A DNA stretch of 64,000 nucleotides from Paenibacillus endophyticus (GTDB lineage: Bacteria > Bacillota > Bacilli > Paenibacillales > Paenibacillaceae): positions 186,001-250,000 of the forward strand of contig NZ_JACHXW010000008.1 of NCBI RefSeq assembly GCF_014192395.1. Direction: 5' to 3'. Shown in pieces: positions 1 to 8,028 of this stretch. The notes below the pieces were generated by a model. The model was not told the DNA's origin. It did not search any database and was given only the letters and a program-made list of their open reading frames with translations. Each line of letters opens with the position of its first letter. Position 1 is the stretch's first letter. The translations under genes were made by a program, and so were the position numbers.

Positions 1-489
1 CAAATATATGAGTAATTGATTGACCGCGCCGCCATCCGTGGACAGCATCTTGGATACTAGACCCGCGACGACTACCCAGGATACAAAGTGAGGCAAATAG
101 GAAATCGTTTGAACGGAACGCTTGAAGAACTGTCCTCTCATTTCGTTCAGCAAGAGTGCGAAAATGACCGGAATCGTAAAGCTGACGACCAATCCCATCG
201 TACTCATTGCCAGCGTATTACGCAAAACGATATAAAACCTTTCGTCTTGAAACAGCTCTATGAAATTATCGAGCCCGACCCATTTTTGATTAAAAATGGA
301 ATCCTTCGGTTTATAGTTTTGAAAGGCAGTCAACCATCCCCATACCGGCACGTAGCTGAATATGAATATCCAAAGGACGAACGGCAATGACATCATGTAC
401 AAGTAACGCTGTTGAAAAGCCCTGGACCAAAATCGATTCTTTTTGTTTGCTAAACCTGTTTGCTGGTTACCATCTGTTAGCGGTTTCAT
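1..489 (-). CDS. Sugar ABC transporter permease, LplB-like (partial, N-terminal 163 residues)
   Basis: This is an inner-membrane subunit of a carbohydrate ABC importer of the LplB/MalF type. The frame is open for 163 codons from the ATG at 489 and is cut by the left window edge. An AGGAGG box lies just upstream of the start. The N-terminus is basic and polar, then there is a hydrophobic first membrane segment (about residues 30-52). A short loop follows with the PVWGW and NYKP features common in LplB proteins that precede aldouronate or complex-polysaccharide importers, then further membrane segments. The gene lies downstream of the kinase/regulator pair at 779-4130 but behind a terminator at 697-739, so it probably has its own promoter controlled by that system. 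A cre-like site lies at 652-665. The family is clear; the substrate is unknown. Confidence 0.88.
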   Translation of the reverse strand, partial: MKPLTDGNQQTGLANKKNRFWSRAFQQRYLYMMSLPFVLWIFIFSYVPVWGWLTAFQNYKPKDSIFNQKWVGLDNFIELFQDERFYIVLRNTLAMSTMGLVVSFTIPVIFALLLNEMRGQFFKRSVQTISYLPHFVSWVVVAGLVSKMLSTDGGAVNQLLIYL

Positions 490-651
490 CGCTGTTCCTC
501 CTATTGTTTTTGCTTCGGGCAAAAACATCTTTCGTAAGCAACCTCTATGTCTGTGTAGCTTACCCTCTCTTATCTGTACTTATCATAAACGATGAGTCCT
601 ACTCTCTTGCACCCAGTAAATTCGTTCTAAAATCATATCAAAATAAGCACT

Positions 652-665
652 TTCAAGCGCTTTCA
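652..665. promoter_or_regulatory. Candidate catabolite-responsive element (cre)
   Basis: The + strand reads TTCAAGCGCTTTCA, which fits the CcpA consensus TGAAANCGNTTTCA at 12 of 14 positions, with one perfect half. It lies about 165 bases upstream of the LplB-like permease start and just past the terminator of the preceding operon, where catabolite control of a sugar importer would be expected. This is a motif match only. Confidence 0.35.
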
Positions 666-696
666 TAACCATTGGTTACTATAGACCATATAAAAA

Positions 697-739
697 CGTC
701 TATATCTATTGCTCCCGCATTGGAGCAACGATATAGACG
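697..739 (-). terminator. Rho-independent terminator of the kinase/regulator operon
   Basis: A long hairpin has arms CGTCTATATC...ATTGCTCC and their complement around a short loop. It is followed on the minus strand by a TTTTTATA tract (691-696). It begins about 40 bases after the regulator stop codon and separates it from the permease gene to the left. Confidence 0.85.
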
Positions 740-778
740 CAATAAAGTGAAGTATCGGATGTTTGGACTTCCACTCAG

Positions 779-2335
779 CTATTCTGATTGCGATTTGCCT
801 GAAATGCTTTTATAGGAAGAAGGAGAAACACCCTTATATTTTTTGAATTTGCTGTGGAAATAATCAACGTTCGCGTATCCAACCCGTTCAGATACCTGAT
901 GAACCTTCAAGCCCTCCTGCAGGAGCTCGATCGCATGCTGAATGCGTACCTGATCCAAATACGTATTAAAATGCTCGCCGGTATAGTTTTTGAACATTTT
1001 GCCCAGATAGCCGCTATTGTAATTAAATAGGTCAGCCAACGTTTCCAGTTTAATATTCTCGCTATAATGCCTTTCGATAAAGTCCGTCATCTGCTTCATC
1101 ACAGACAGACTGTCAGACTTCCCGATCTTCGCCGTCAAATCAGCCAAACGCTGTTGAAGCTGGACGAGCATTTCCTGATTATGATGCGCCAGATAGAGCG
1201 CCGTGATCATGGACAGATCCTCCTGCATGGAGACTTGAGGATTGGATAATGCGGCTTTATTCAGGACGATTGTTAATAGCTGAGCCCAGCTCGATTTGAT
1301 GAATTGCTCAGAAGCATCATAGGCGCATATTTGATCGGCTGCGTTCTGAATCGCTTGGCCCGCGCCCTCTATATTCCCGATATCGATCATATAATAGAGC
1401 TTCTGAGCTAATGCCTCGAGGGATAGCTCCTCTCTATTTTCGGAGACGCTCACCATTGCATCCTCTGCCCGACCAGCCAAATGGATTTGCTGTCCCTGCA
1501 GCATGAAACGCCGTTTTAATACGTTTCTCACTGCCGGAATGGAGGCAAGAAGCTCATTCGGCTCGCGCACGGGTTCCGATGCAACCGCTACGAATCTCAC
1601 TTTCGAACCGCAGCATTCTTCAATCCATTGCTTCATCTGCTCGCGCGATCCGTCCTGCAGCAAATAATCCTTCAGCAGCAAGCCTACGTATGGCTCAGCT
1701 GAGAACGCCCAGCCGAGCTGCTTCTGCGACATCCGGTCTGCGAGCTTCTTTTTGAGGGTTGCATTCATTGTCAATGAATGCTCTCTGCTATAAAGCTCGA
1801 TGAGCAGCATTTGATAATATTTGGCCGGTTCTCCCAATAAAGCTTTGAATTCCGCATTCCGGGCAGCGTCTGCGTCAAGCTTGCCTGCGGCAAGCTGCTG
1901 CAGCATTTCTTCACGAAGCAGGACCGTTGTCTGCTCGGAATTGTGCTTCTGCTCTGTCCGGCTTACAAGTTGATTCGCGATTCGTTCCACATAGCTCTCC
2001 AGCTCATCCTCATCAATCGGCTTCAATATATACCCGTCCACCTGATGAGCGATCGCCTGCTTGGCATAATTAAACTCGGCGTAGCCGCTCAATATTAAGA
2101 AATGGCAGATGATATCCTTTTTTCTTATTTCCTCGATGGCTTGGAGCCCATCCATGCCAGGCATCCGAATATCGATCAAGATCAAATCTGGAGCAAGCGC
2201 TGCATGCTTTTCTATCGCCTCACGGCCGTTTGACGCTGTTCCTACGACCGAGAATCCGTATTTATTCCAGTCTACCAAGGTTTGAAGCCCTTCTCGGATC
2301 ATCGGCTCATCGTCGACAATTAGTACCTTATGCAA
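779..2335 (-). CDS. YesN-type response regulator with AraC output domain
   Basis: Cytoplasmic partner of the kinase at 2328-4130. The receiver domain (residues 1-120) carries the acidic pocket DDE at 8-10, the phospho-acceptor Asp55 in the LIDIRMPG motif and a conserved Lys near 105. A long poorly conserved middle section follows, and the last ~100 residues form an AraC/XylS double helix-turn-helix (NYNSGYLGKMFKNYTG and VGYANVDYFHSKF). The 518-residue length is usual for this Bacillota family. Translation appears to start at a TTG that overlaps the kinase stop codon region by 8 bases, with GGGGGTC upstream as ribosome binding site, so the two proteins are probably translationally coupled. It probably activates the sugar transporter genes to the left; the signal is unknown. 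Confidence 0.93.
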   Translation of the reverse strand: MHKVLIVDDEPMIREGLQTLVDWNKYGFSVVGTASNGREAIEKHAALAPDLILIDIRMPGMDGLQAIEEIRKKDIICHFLILSGYAEFNYAKQAIAHQVDGYILKPIDEDELESYVERIANQLVSRTEQKHNSEQTTVLLREEMLQQLAAGKLDADAARNAEFKALLGEPAKYYQMLLIELYSREHSLTMNATLKKKLADRMSQKQLGWAFSAEPYVGLLLKDYLLQDGSREQMKQWIEECCGSKVRFVAVASEPVREPNELLASIPAVRNVLKRRFMLQGQQIHLAGRAEDAMVSVSENREELSLEALAQKLYYMIDIGNIEGAGQAIQNAADQICAYDASEQFIKSSWAQLLTIVLNKAALSNPQVSMQEDLSMITALYLAHHNQEMLVQLQQRLADLTAKIGKSDSLSVMKQMTDFIERHYSENIKLETLADLFNYNSGYLGKMFKNYTGEHFNTYLDQVRIQHAIELLQEGLKVHQVSERVGYANVDYFHSKFKKYKGVSPSSYKSISGKSQSE

Positions 2336-4130
2336 ATGAATGACCCCCTATCGGAATTTCAAAAGTGATGCGTGTACCGGCTCCTAGCTCACTTGTCAAG
2401 GTTAAGCCTACGCCCTCCCCATAAATCATGACGAGCCGTTGATGGACGTTGCGCAGCCCTATTCGGTATTCCTCATCCTCTTCCATATCATGTAGCGACG
2501 CCTTGATTTCATTGATCTTCATTTCGCTAATCCCAACGCCATTGTCCGAAACCTCGACACGCAGCTTCTGGTCGATCAACTGCGTCGTTAGCAAAACAAA
2601 GCCTCCCTCGGCAATATTCTCTAGTCCGTGTACGACCGCATTCTCGATAAGCGGTTGAATAATAAGCGGCGGAACTTCAATGTCCTGACCTGTGGGATCC
2701 ACTTCCAGACGGAAGGTCAACCGGTCATTGCCATATCTGAACTTCTGAATTTCCAAGTAGCAGCGGACAATCTCAAGCTCGTCCTTCAAAGCAATCTTGC
2801 GCGTGCCGATCTCTAGGTTGCGACGGATCATTTTGCCAAGCATGCGAACGATCGAGGATATTTCCGTCTCGCCTTTAATATGCGCTTTCATGCGTATCGA
2901 TTCGAGCGCGTTGAATAAGAAATGCGGATTAATCTGGCTCGCCATCATCTTCAGCTTGATTTCCTTCTGCCGCAGTTGAAGCTGTGCCTGCTGCTTGTGC
3001 GATTCAGAAACCTCGTCCATCAAGCCCCGTATGCTGACTACCATGTTATTGAATTGCTTCGAGAGAATACCGATCTCATCATTGCCGGTTACATGCGATA
3101 TAACGTTCAAATCGCCCATCGCCACTTTGTTCATATCCTTGTTCAGCACCAGCATGCGCTTCGCTAGGATCGACGAGAAGATATAAATGAGAATAAACGC
3201 GATAACAAGGCTAAGCATAATAATGCCAAAACCAAGAAGGCTGATGCGGTTAGCTCCGCTTACGATGCTGTCGATGGTAAATACGGATACGATTTTTAAA
3301 CCGTTTCGGCTGGAATCGGGCATAAGATCCTCAATAACGATCTTTGATGGCTTTCCATCATATTTAAACGCATAGGTCCCCTCTGCCTTATCCGTTAATT
3401 GGCTGGCGAAGTCCAAGTCATCAATATTTTTTCCGATCCAATCCGGGTTTTTTGCAGCAACCATAAAGCCATGGTCATCAATAATCATCGTATCAAACGG
3501 CTCTTGGCTGACCATTGCGTTTAATTCGACTTGATTCACGCCAATGACGAGCACGCCATTGGTCCGATATGTGGGAAATGTGATTTTTCGGATCAAGCTC
3601 AAATAATTGCGGTTATTTTTCGTTTCGTCACCAATATAGCCCCAGTGGATGCCTTCCTCTCCTTGTGCGGATTGATACCACGGCTTCTCTTTTATCGCAT
3701 CAGTAACCTTAAGAAACTCCCAGTTGTCTAAGATCGTCATATTCGTCGTATAGAATCGGATATTGTAAATCTCACTATACAATTGAATGTAATCCCGGAA
3801 ATCACGATAATCCCAAAAAGCCTTCACGACTTCAAAGGTCGAATCGTATTGGGTATTGACAACGTTCGTTAACCGGCTATCAACGAGCAACTTGTCCGAA
3901 ATTTCGATCGGCATCCGAATGATATCGAACGTCTGCTTCTTTATCCGTTCCACGTTGTTCGTAATTTGCTGAGTGGCTTGATCCAGCACGTTTTGGCGAA
4001 AAGCGACGGTCAAGAAAATGCCTACGATCAGCACCGGCACGAATACGACGAGAATAAATGAAATAATCAGCTTTTTTTTGATACGGATATTGTCCATGCT
4101 AAGTGCAAGCGCTCTGATGCTATTCATCAT
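2328..4130 (-). CDS. YesM-type sensor histidine kinase
   Basis: Membrane sensor kinase of the two-component system with the adjacent regulator. It has a membrane segment at about residues 20-44, an extracytoplasmic Cache-like sensing region to about 295, a second membrane segment at about 298-325 and a HAMP linker (LNKDMNKVAMGDLN). The kinase core has the YesM/LytS-type phospho-acceptor motif NPHFLFNALESI with His403, then an HATPase with the N box (IENAVVHG) and G box (DNGVGIS). The ATG at 4130 follows GAAGGAGGAG; a second ATG one codon later is equally possible. A cre-like sequence sits just upstream at 4153-4166. The family is known to sense extracellular sugars or cell wall products in Bacillus relatives; the ligand here cannot be read from sequence. 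Confidence 0.93.
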   Translation of the reverse strand: MMNSIRALALSMDNIRIKKKLIISFILVVFVPVLIVGIFLTVAFRQNVLDQATQQITNNVERIKKQTFDIIRMPIEISDKLLVDSRLTNVVNTQYDSTFEVVKAFWDYRDFRDYIQLYSEIYNIRFYTTNMTILDNWEFLKVTDAIKEKPWYQSAQGEEGIHWGYIGDETKNNRNYLSLIRKITFPTYRTNGVLVIGVNQVELNAMVSQEPFDTMIIDDHGFMVAAKNPDWIGKNIDDLDFASQLTDKAEGTYAFKYDGKPSKIVIEDLMPDSSRNGLKIVSVFTIDSIVSGANRISLLGFGIIMLSLVIAFILIYIFSSILAKRMLVLNKDMNKVAMGDLNVISHVTGNDEIGILSKQFNNMVVSIRGLMDEVSESHKQQAQLQLRQKEIKLKMMASQINPHFLFNALESIRMKAHIKGETEISSIVRMLGKMIRRNLEIGTRKIALKDELEIVRCYLEIQKFRYGNDRLTFRLEVDPTGQDIEVPPLIIQPLIENAVVHGLENIAEGGFVLLTTQLIDQKLRVEVSDNGVGISEMKINEIKASLHDMEEDEEYRIGLRNVHQRLVMIYGEGVGLTLTSELGAGTRITFEIPIGGHSFA

Positions 4131-4152
4131 GCAGGCTGCTCCTCCTTCATCA

Positions 4153-4166
4153 AGGAAAGCGTTTAC
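4153..4166. promoter_or_regulatory. Candidate cre site upstream of the kinase/regulator operon
   Basis: GGAAAGCGTTTACT matches the CcpA-site consensus TGAAANCGNTTWCA at 12 of 14 positions. It lies about 25 bases upstream of the kinase start codon, where bound CcpA would block transcription. Motif match only. Confidence 0.4.
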
Positions 4167-4295
4167 TTTTATTCGCGTTCATTTGAAGCATCCTATATTA
4201 TAAAGCGGGGGAAGACGCATTCATACATAATTTATTCGTTATTTTATCATATAACAATTAGACATATGCGAAACCTTGCTTGCCCATAGCAAAAA

Positions 4296-4314
4296 CCGCC
4301 CTGAATCAGAGCGG
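4296..4314 (-). terminator. Terminator overlapping the stop codon of the 116-residue gene
   Basis: On the minus strand CCGCTCTGATTCAGGGCGG forms a short GC-rich hairpin followed by TTTTTG. The TGA stop of the gene at 4306-4656 lies inside the hairpin, an unusually tight arrangement. Confidence 0.7.
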
Positions 4315-4656
4315 AATCCGGTATTCAGAGTGAACCTCTACAATATGCTCGCCTTGATTATAAACCCACTTGAATGCGAAAGTTTCGCCGGCATAGCCCG
4401 TACGGCTGCGTATATCCGGAAGAATGACGGATTCAAAATTGTCCCTAATCGCCTTTTCCATAAGGATGAAGCGTTCTTTATTCTGCTCAGCCAGCACTTC
4501 CGCCTCTTCATCCGATTGCGCGGTTTGGAGAAAATAAGCCACTGCGATATCCAGACCTCTAATGTTCTCCGGCAGCGCGTGCGGGGAGCCTCGAAAAATC
4601 TCCTTCACCGTTTCAATCCAATCGTTGTACAAATTCAATTCGATTCCACTGACCAC
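4306..4656 (-). CDS. Hypothetical protein, 116 residues
   Basis: I do not recognise this family. The protein is soluble and acidic, with no signal peptide or membrane segment. The predicted fold is mixed: a helical first two thirds rich in Glu and Ala (around TAQSDEEAEVLAEQNKERF), then a C-terminal half with alternating hydrophobic residues (FAFKWVYNQGEHIVEVHSEY) that looks like a beta hairpin. The start chosen is the GTG at 4656, because GGGGGGAA lies five to ten bases upstream; an open frame with a TTG start extends to 4674 but would put the ribosome binding site inside the gene. It is a single-gene unit with its own terminator, between the two-component operon and a repeat-rich gap. Confidence 0.65.
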   Translation of the reverse strand: MVSGIELNLYNDWIETVKEIFRGSPHALPENIRGLDIAVAYFLQTAQSDEEAEVLAEQNKERFILMEKAIRDNFESVILPDIRSRTGYAGETFAFKWVYNQGEHIVEVHSEYRIPL

Positions 4657-4719
4657 AACGTTTCCCCCCACCAAGTTGAAATGCTATGTTCAAGGATAAT
4701 GAATGCCATCCAAAATTGC

Positions 4720-4847
4720 AAACTGCACATTTAAATATTCTTCCGATCCTCCTTGCTCAGGGATTCCTTTGAATCAACGAGGATAGGATGGAATCCCTTC
4801 ACAAAAACGACCGCTGACGCTTCTCCAGAATCATTTAAATGCTCCGT
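4720..4847. repeat. Dispersed intergenic repeat A, copy 1
   Basis: This ~128-base unit begins AAACTGCACAT and ends near GCTCCGT. It recurs at 4889-5016, 49540-49638 and 49684-49812 with about 85-95 percent identity by eye. Each copy contains an inverted repeat GGGATTCC...GGAATCCC separated by about 22 bases. It lies in a 538-base region without a convincing gene, downstream of the GH3 gene. Confidence 0.85.
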
Positions 4848-4888
4848 ACATCGATGCAATATACCCGTAGTTATTTAGGCTTAACGCC

Positions 4889-5016
4889 AAACTGCACATA
4901 TAAATATTCTTCCGATCGCCATCGCTCAGGGATTCCATTGAATCAACGAGGAAAGGTTGGAATCCCTTCACAAAAACGACCGCTGACGCTTCTCCAGAAT
5001 CATTTACATGCTCCGT
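4889..5016. repeat. Dispersed intergenic repeat A, copy 2
   Basis: Second tandem copy, 169 bases after the first. It keeps the GGGATTCC/GGAATCCC arms, with one loop change (TTTGAATC to ATTGAATC). The TAAATATTC block near the left end is preserved. Its right end runs directly into block B at 5017. Confidence 0.85.
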
Positions 5017-5166
5017 TTACCATCAATTGCTAAAGAAATCAGCAAGAGACCAAAATCAAAAACAAGCGTTGCAGAATAGCCCTCTGCAACGCTTGTTTAA
5101 TGCGCATTTTTTCTTGTTTTCGATAGTGCGAGCTACTTTTTCAAGGAGCGCCCCCCTTTTGAGTCA
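5017..5166. repeat. Composite repeat block B, copy 1
   Basis: This block resembles 49985-50127: both begin TACCAT, share an AGAAA.CAGCAAGA.ACCAA stretch, carry a terminator hairpin whose loop includes GCCCTCTGCA, and end CCTTTTGAGTCA. In both places block B lies immediately after a minus-strand glycoside hydrolase operon and before two copies of repeat A. Confidence 0.75.
5061..5097 (-). terminator. Terminator of the GH95-GH3 operon
   Basis: The arms AACAAGCGTTGCAG and CTGCAACGCTTGTT pair perfectly around a nine-base loop. On the minus strand a T-rich stretch (TTTTTGATTTT) follows. It lies about 100 bases after the GH3 stop codon. Confidence 0.85.
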
Positions 5167-5194
5167 ACCCCTACCTATGAACCATTCCTTTGCA

Positions 5195-8023
5195 TTAGCG
5201 GACGCGGAAACCGCTCAGCTTCACGCTTCCATGCAGGCTAATGACTAAATCGCCTTCTGGCTTGACCCCCGGCAGCTGGATGCTCACCGTTTGCCATTCT
5301 TGTTCACCGCTAGCGCTTACTGTGCATGATCCGATAACCTCAGAATCCTTAGCTCCAATGCGAATACGCAGTTCGCCGCCTTGCCCGCCTCCCGATACGC
5401 GAGCCTCAAATTCGGCTGATCCGTAGGACCAATCAATATCAGAGAATTTAATCCAGCCTTCCGCTTGCAGCAGGCGCACGGCCGTACCGCCCTCCTTGCT
5501 CTCATCGAGATACACATTGGCATAATCGTCATAGTTTTCCGCGCGCGTTTGCAAGGATAGATTTCGCGCCGGAATCGTTTCGCAAGTGATGCTGATCGTG
5601 GCTGATGCCTTGATGTCATCGGAGGAGCCGCCTGCGCTGAACGTATAGGCTGCCGTCTCCAGACAAAAGCGGTCGCGCGTAACATCCCAAAGCGCAAGCT
5701 CCTCCGCTGGAACGATAAGCTCGACATCCCGCGTTTCTCCTGCCTGCAGCGTAATCCGCGTAAAGCCGACCAGCTTTTTGAGCGGACGATCCACCCTTGA
5801 GCCAGCGGTTCTTACGTACAATTGAACGACCTCGTCTGCCGTAATTCTCGAAGTATTCGTCACCTGCAGCCTTGCCGTAACACGGCCATCCAAGCTCGTA
5901 GCGTCATTCGTCAATTCAAGCGGGCTGTATGCGAAGGATGCATAGCTAAGTCCGTGGCCGAACTGGTACAAAGGCTCCCCATCGAAGTACAAATAGGTTC
6001 TTTTCCCCTTTTGAATATCATAATCCATCAAATCCGTAAGCTGCTCCGCAGATTTGTACCATGTCATATTAAGGCGTCCCGCAGGCGAATAATCGCCGAA
6101 GAGCACATCCGCAATAGCATTTCCCAGCTCTTGTCCCGCATGAGACAAATAGATTACTGCAGGTATTTGCTCATTGACGGCATTCAATGTAAACGGATAG
6201 CTGCCGATAACGACTACGACTGTATTCGGATTCGCTTCGTATACGGCGCTGATCAAAGCATTCTGTGATTCGGCAAGCTCCAAGCTTGGACGGTCAATCT
6301 CTTCCTTGCCGTTTATGAGCGGATTATTGCCTACAACTACGATTGCCGTTTCAGCTACCTTAGCTGCCGCAACTGCCTCAGCAAGTCCGTCCACGATGAC
6401 GTTTTTGGTGAAGAGCTCGTTGCCGCCGATCTCAGCCGTCTCCGCAACTTGCAGCGAATCATTGCCTCCGTTCGGAGCAGTGACCAATTTGCCATTCCAT
6501 GTACGGATCGCGAACTGGCCGTTTCCCTGCTCATCGAGCTTGAATACTTCTTTCACGTACCAGCCGAAAGCTTCGTCGGCCGCCGCTGCGACATTCGCGT
6601 CGTCCGCGCTTGTCAGCAGCTTGCCTGTCGTTTGATTCTCCAGCGTGCAGCTTCCCCAGCCCCAATCCGTAAGCTCGAAATGATCGCCTTCCGCCGCAGG
6701 TTCAGACGCTCGCAGGCGATTCTCATTGTTAACAACTGCACGCAACGCTTTTCCGTTCGCAGCCGATTTTAATTCGATGCGGTCATTCCCGCTGCTGAAA
6801 GTGACCGTTTTCCCTTTGAGCTTGCTTTTGATGCCTTCCAATGGCGTAACCTTGTAAGGCAAAGTTCCTGAATACCAGTCGCGGTATACCACATCGGCAA
6901 GCGGCCCAATTACGGCAATATGGTCCAGCTTTTCCTTGCTAAGCGGCAAAGCCTTATTCTCGTTTTTGAGCAATACGATTGATTCTCGTGCCGCTTGCAG
7001 CGACAGCTCCCCATGCTCCGGCGCACATAACTTCGATTCCGGCATGTCCGCGTAAGGATTCTGCTCAGCCGGATCGAACTCGCCTAGACGGAAACGGACA
7101 CGAAACGTATTCATTAGCGCTTTGTCAAGATGCTTCTCCGTCAGAAGCCCTTCATCCAAAGCTTCGCGAATCGCAGCGCATGATTTTTCTTTATCATCCG
7201 TAATGCTGTCGATCCCCGCTTTGATGGAATGGGCTACCGCTTCTTTATAAGATTCATAATAATGATGGTCGTTTACGATGCCGAGCAGATCTCCGGCGTC
7301 GCTGACGATAAACCCGTTCATGCCCCATTCTTCCTTGACTACTTTGTTTACATCCTCATGCAGAATGGTCGGCGTTCCGTTAACGGAGTTATAAGACGTC
7401 ATCATGGAATGCGCCCCGCCCTTCACAAAGGCCGGCTTAAACGCTGCTTGGTAATATTCCTTCATGTTGCGCGGGTCAATGCTCGCGGAACAGCTGCCGC
7501 GGTTGATTTCATTGTTGTTGCCGATAAAATGCTTCAAGGTCGCGACGGCTTTGAAATATAGCGGATGGTCGCCCTGAATGCCTTGTACGAGCGCTGCGGT
7601 TAGCTCGCCTGTGAGCTTCGGGTCCTCGCCGTAAGCCTCCTCGGTCCGTCCCCAACGCGGATCGCGCTCCATATCTACGGTTGGCGCCCACAACGTCAAA
7701 CCGTTAATCGCCGGGTTTTTCTGATAATAGACACGAGCCTCATCACCGATGGCCGAGCCTACTTCCTTCAGCAGAACAGGATTCCATGTGCAGCCAAGTC
7801 CGATCGGCTGCGGAAAGGTGGTTGCTTCTCCCAGCCATGCCATCCCATGGGCTGCTTCAGTACCATGCTTGTAAGGCTTCACGCCTAAACGAGTGATTTC
7901 CGGTTGATATTGCACCATTGAATCAATCTTCTCATCCAGTGTAAACCGGGAAACGAGGTCGGTTACCCGTTCTTCAAGCGGGAGGCCGGTATTTTGAAAA
8001 GGATACTCAGTATGAGTCGTCAT
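5195..8023 (-). CDS. Glycoside hydrolase family 3 beta-glycosidase with C-terminal carbohydrate-binding-like domain
   Basis: Retaining exo-beta-glycosidase (beta-glucosidase or beta-xylosidase type), probably cytoplasmic as no signal peptide is seen. The N-terminal barrel has the GH3 landmarks HGTEAAHG, KHFIGNNNE and the nucleophile Asp242 in GFIVSDAGD. The alpha/beta sandwich domain is interrupted by a beta-rich insert (about residues 430-545, with NQTTGKLL-type repeats reminiscent of a fascin or beta-trefoil module). A likely acid/base Glu is in NGKEEIDRPS. A fibronectin-III-like domain follows, then a last ~120 residues starting near RAENY that resemble a CBM6 jelly roll. The start at 8023 follows AGAAGGAGTG, which lies in the 3' end of the upstream gene; an open frame to 8068 has no such site. 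It is the second gene of the GH95-GH3 operon. Confidence 0.93.
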   Translation of the reverse strand: MTTHTEYPFQNTGLPLEERVTDLVSRFTLDEKIDSMVQYQPEITRLGVKPYKHGTEAAHGMAWLGEATTFPQPIGLGCTWNPVLLKEVGSAIGDEARVYYQKNPAINGLTLWAPTVDMERDPRWGRTEEAYGEDPKLTGELTAALVQGIQGDHPLYFKAVATLKHFIGNNNEINRGSCSASIDPRNMKEYYQAAFKPAFVKGGAHSMMTSYNSVNGTPTILHEDVNKVVKEEWGMNGFIVSDAGDLLGIVNDHHYYESYKEAVAHSIKAGIDSITDDKEKSCAAIREALDEGLLTEKHLDKALMNTFRVRFRLGEFDPAEQNPYADMPESKLCAPEHGELSLQAARESIVLLKNENKALPLSKEKLDHIAVIGPLADVVYRDWYSGTLPYKVTPLEGIKSKLKGKTVTFSSGNDRIELKSAANGKALRAVVNNENRLRASEPAAEGDHFELTDWGWGSCTLENQTTGKLLTSADDANVAAAADEAFGWYVKEVFKLDEQGNGQFAIRTWNGKLVTAPNGGNDSLQVAETAEIGGNELFTKNVIVDGLAEAVAAAKVAETAIVVVGNNPLINGKEEIDRPSLELAESQNALISAVYEANPNTVVVVIGSYPFTLNAVNEQIPAVIYLSHAGQELGNAIADVLFGDYSPAGRLNMTWYKSAEQLTDLMDYDIQKGKRTYLYFDGEPLYQFGHGLSYASFAYSPLELTNDATSLDGRVTARLQVTNTSRITADEVVQLYVRTAGSRVDRPLKKLVGFTRITLQAGETRDVELIVPAEELALWDVTRDRFCLETAAYTFSAGGSSDDIKASATISITCETIPARNLSLQTRAENYDDYANVYLDESKEGGTAVRLLQAEGWIKFSDIDWSYGSAEFEARVSGGGQGGELRIRIGAKDSEVIGSCTVSASGEQEWQTVSIQLPGVKPEGDLVISLHGSVKLSGFRVR

Positions 8024-8028
8024 TATGT

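Noticed and set aside
4656-5194. Insertion sequence or transposon remnant
   Set aside because: Repeats A and B have no terminal inverted repeats with target duplications that I can see and no transposase fragment. A mobile origin remains possible but is not shown.
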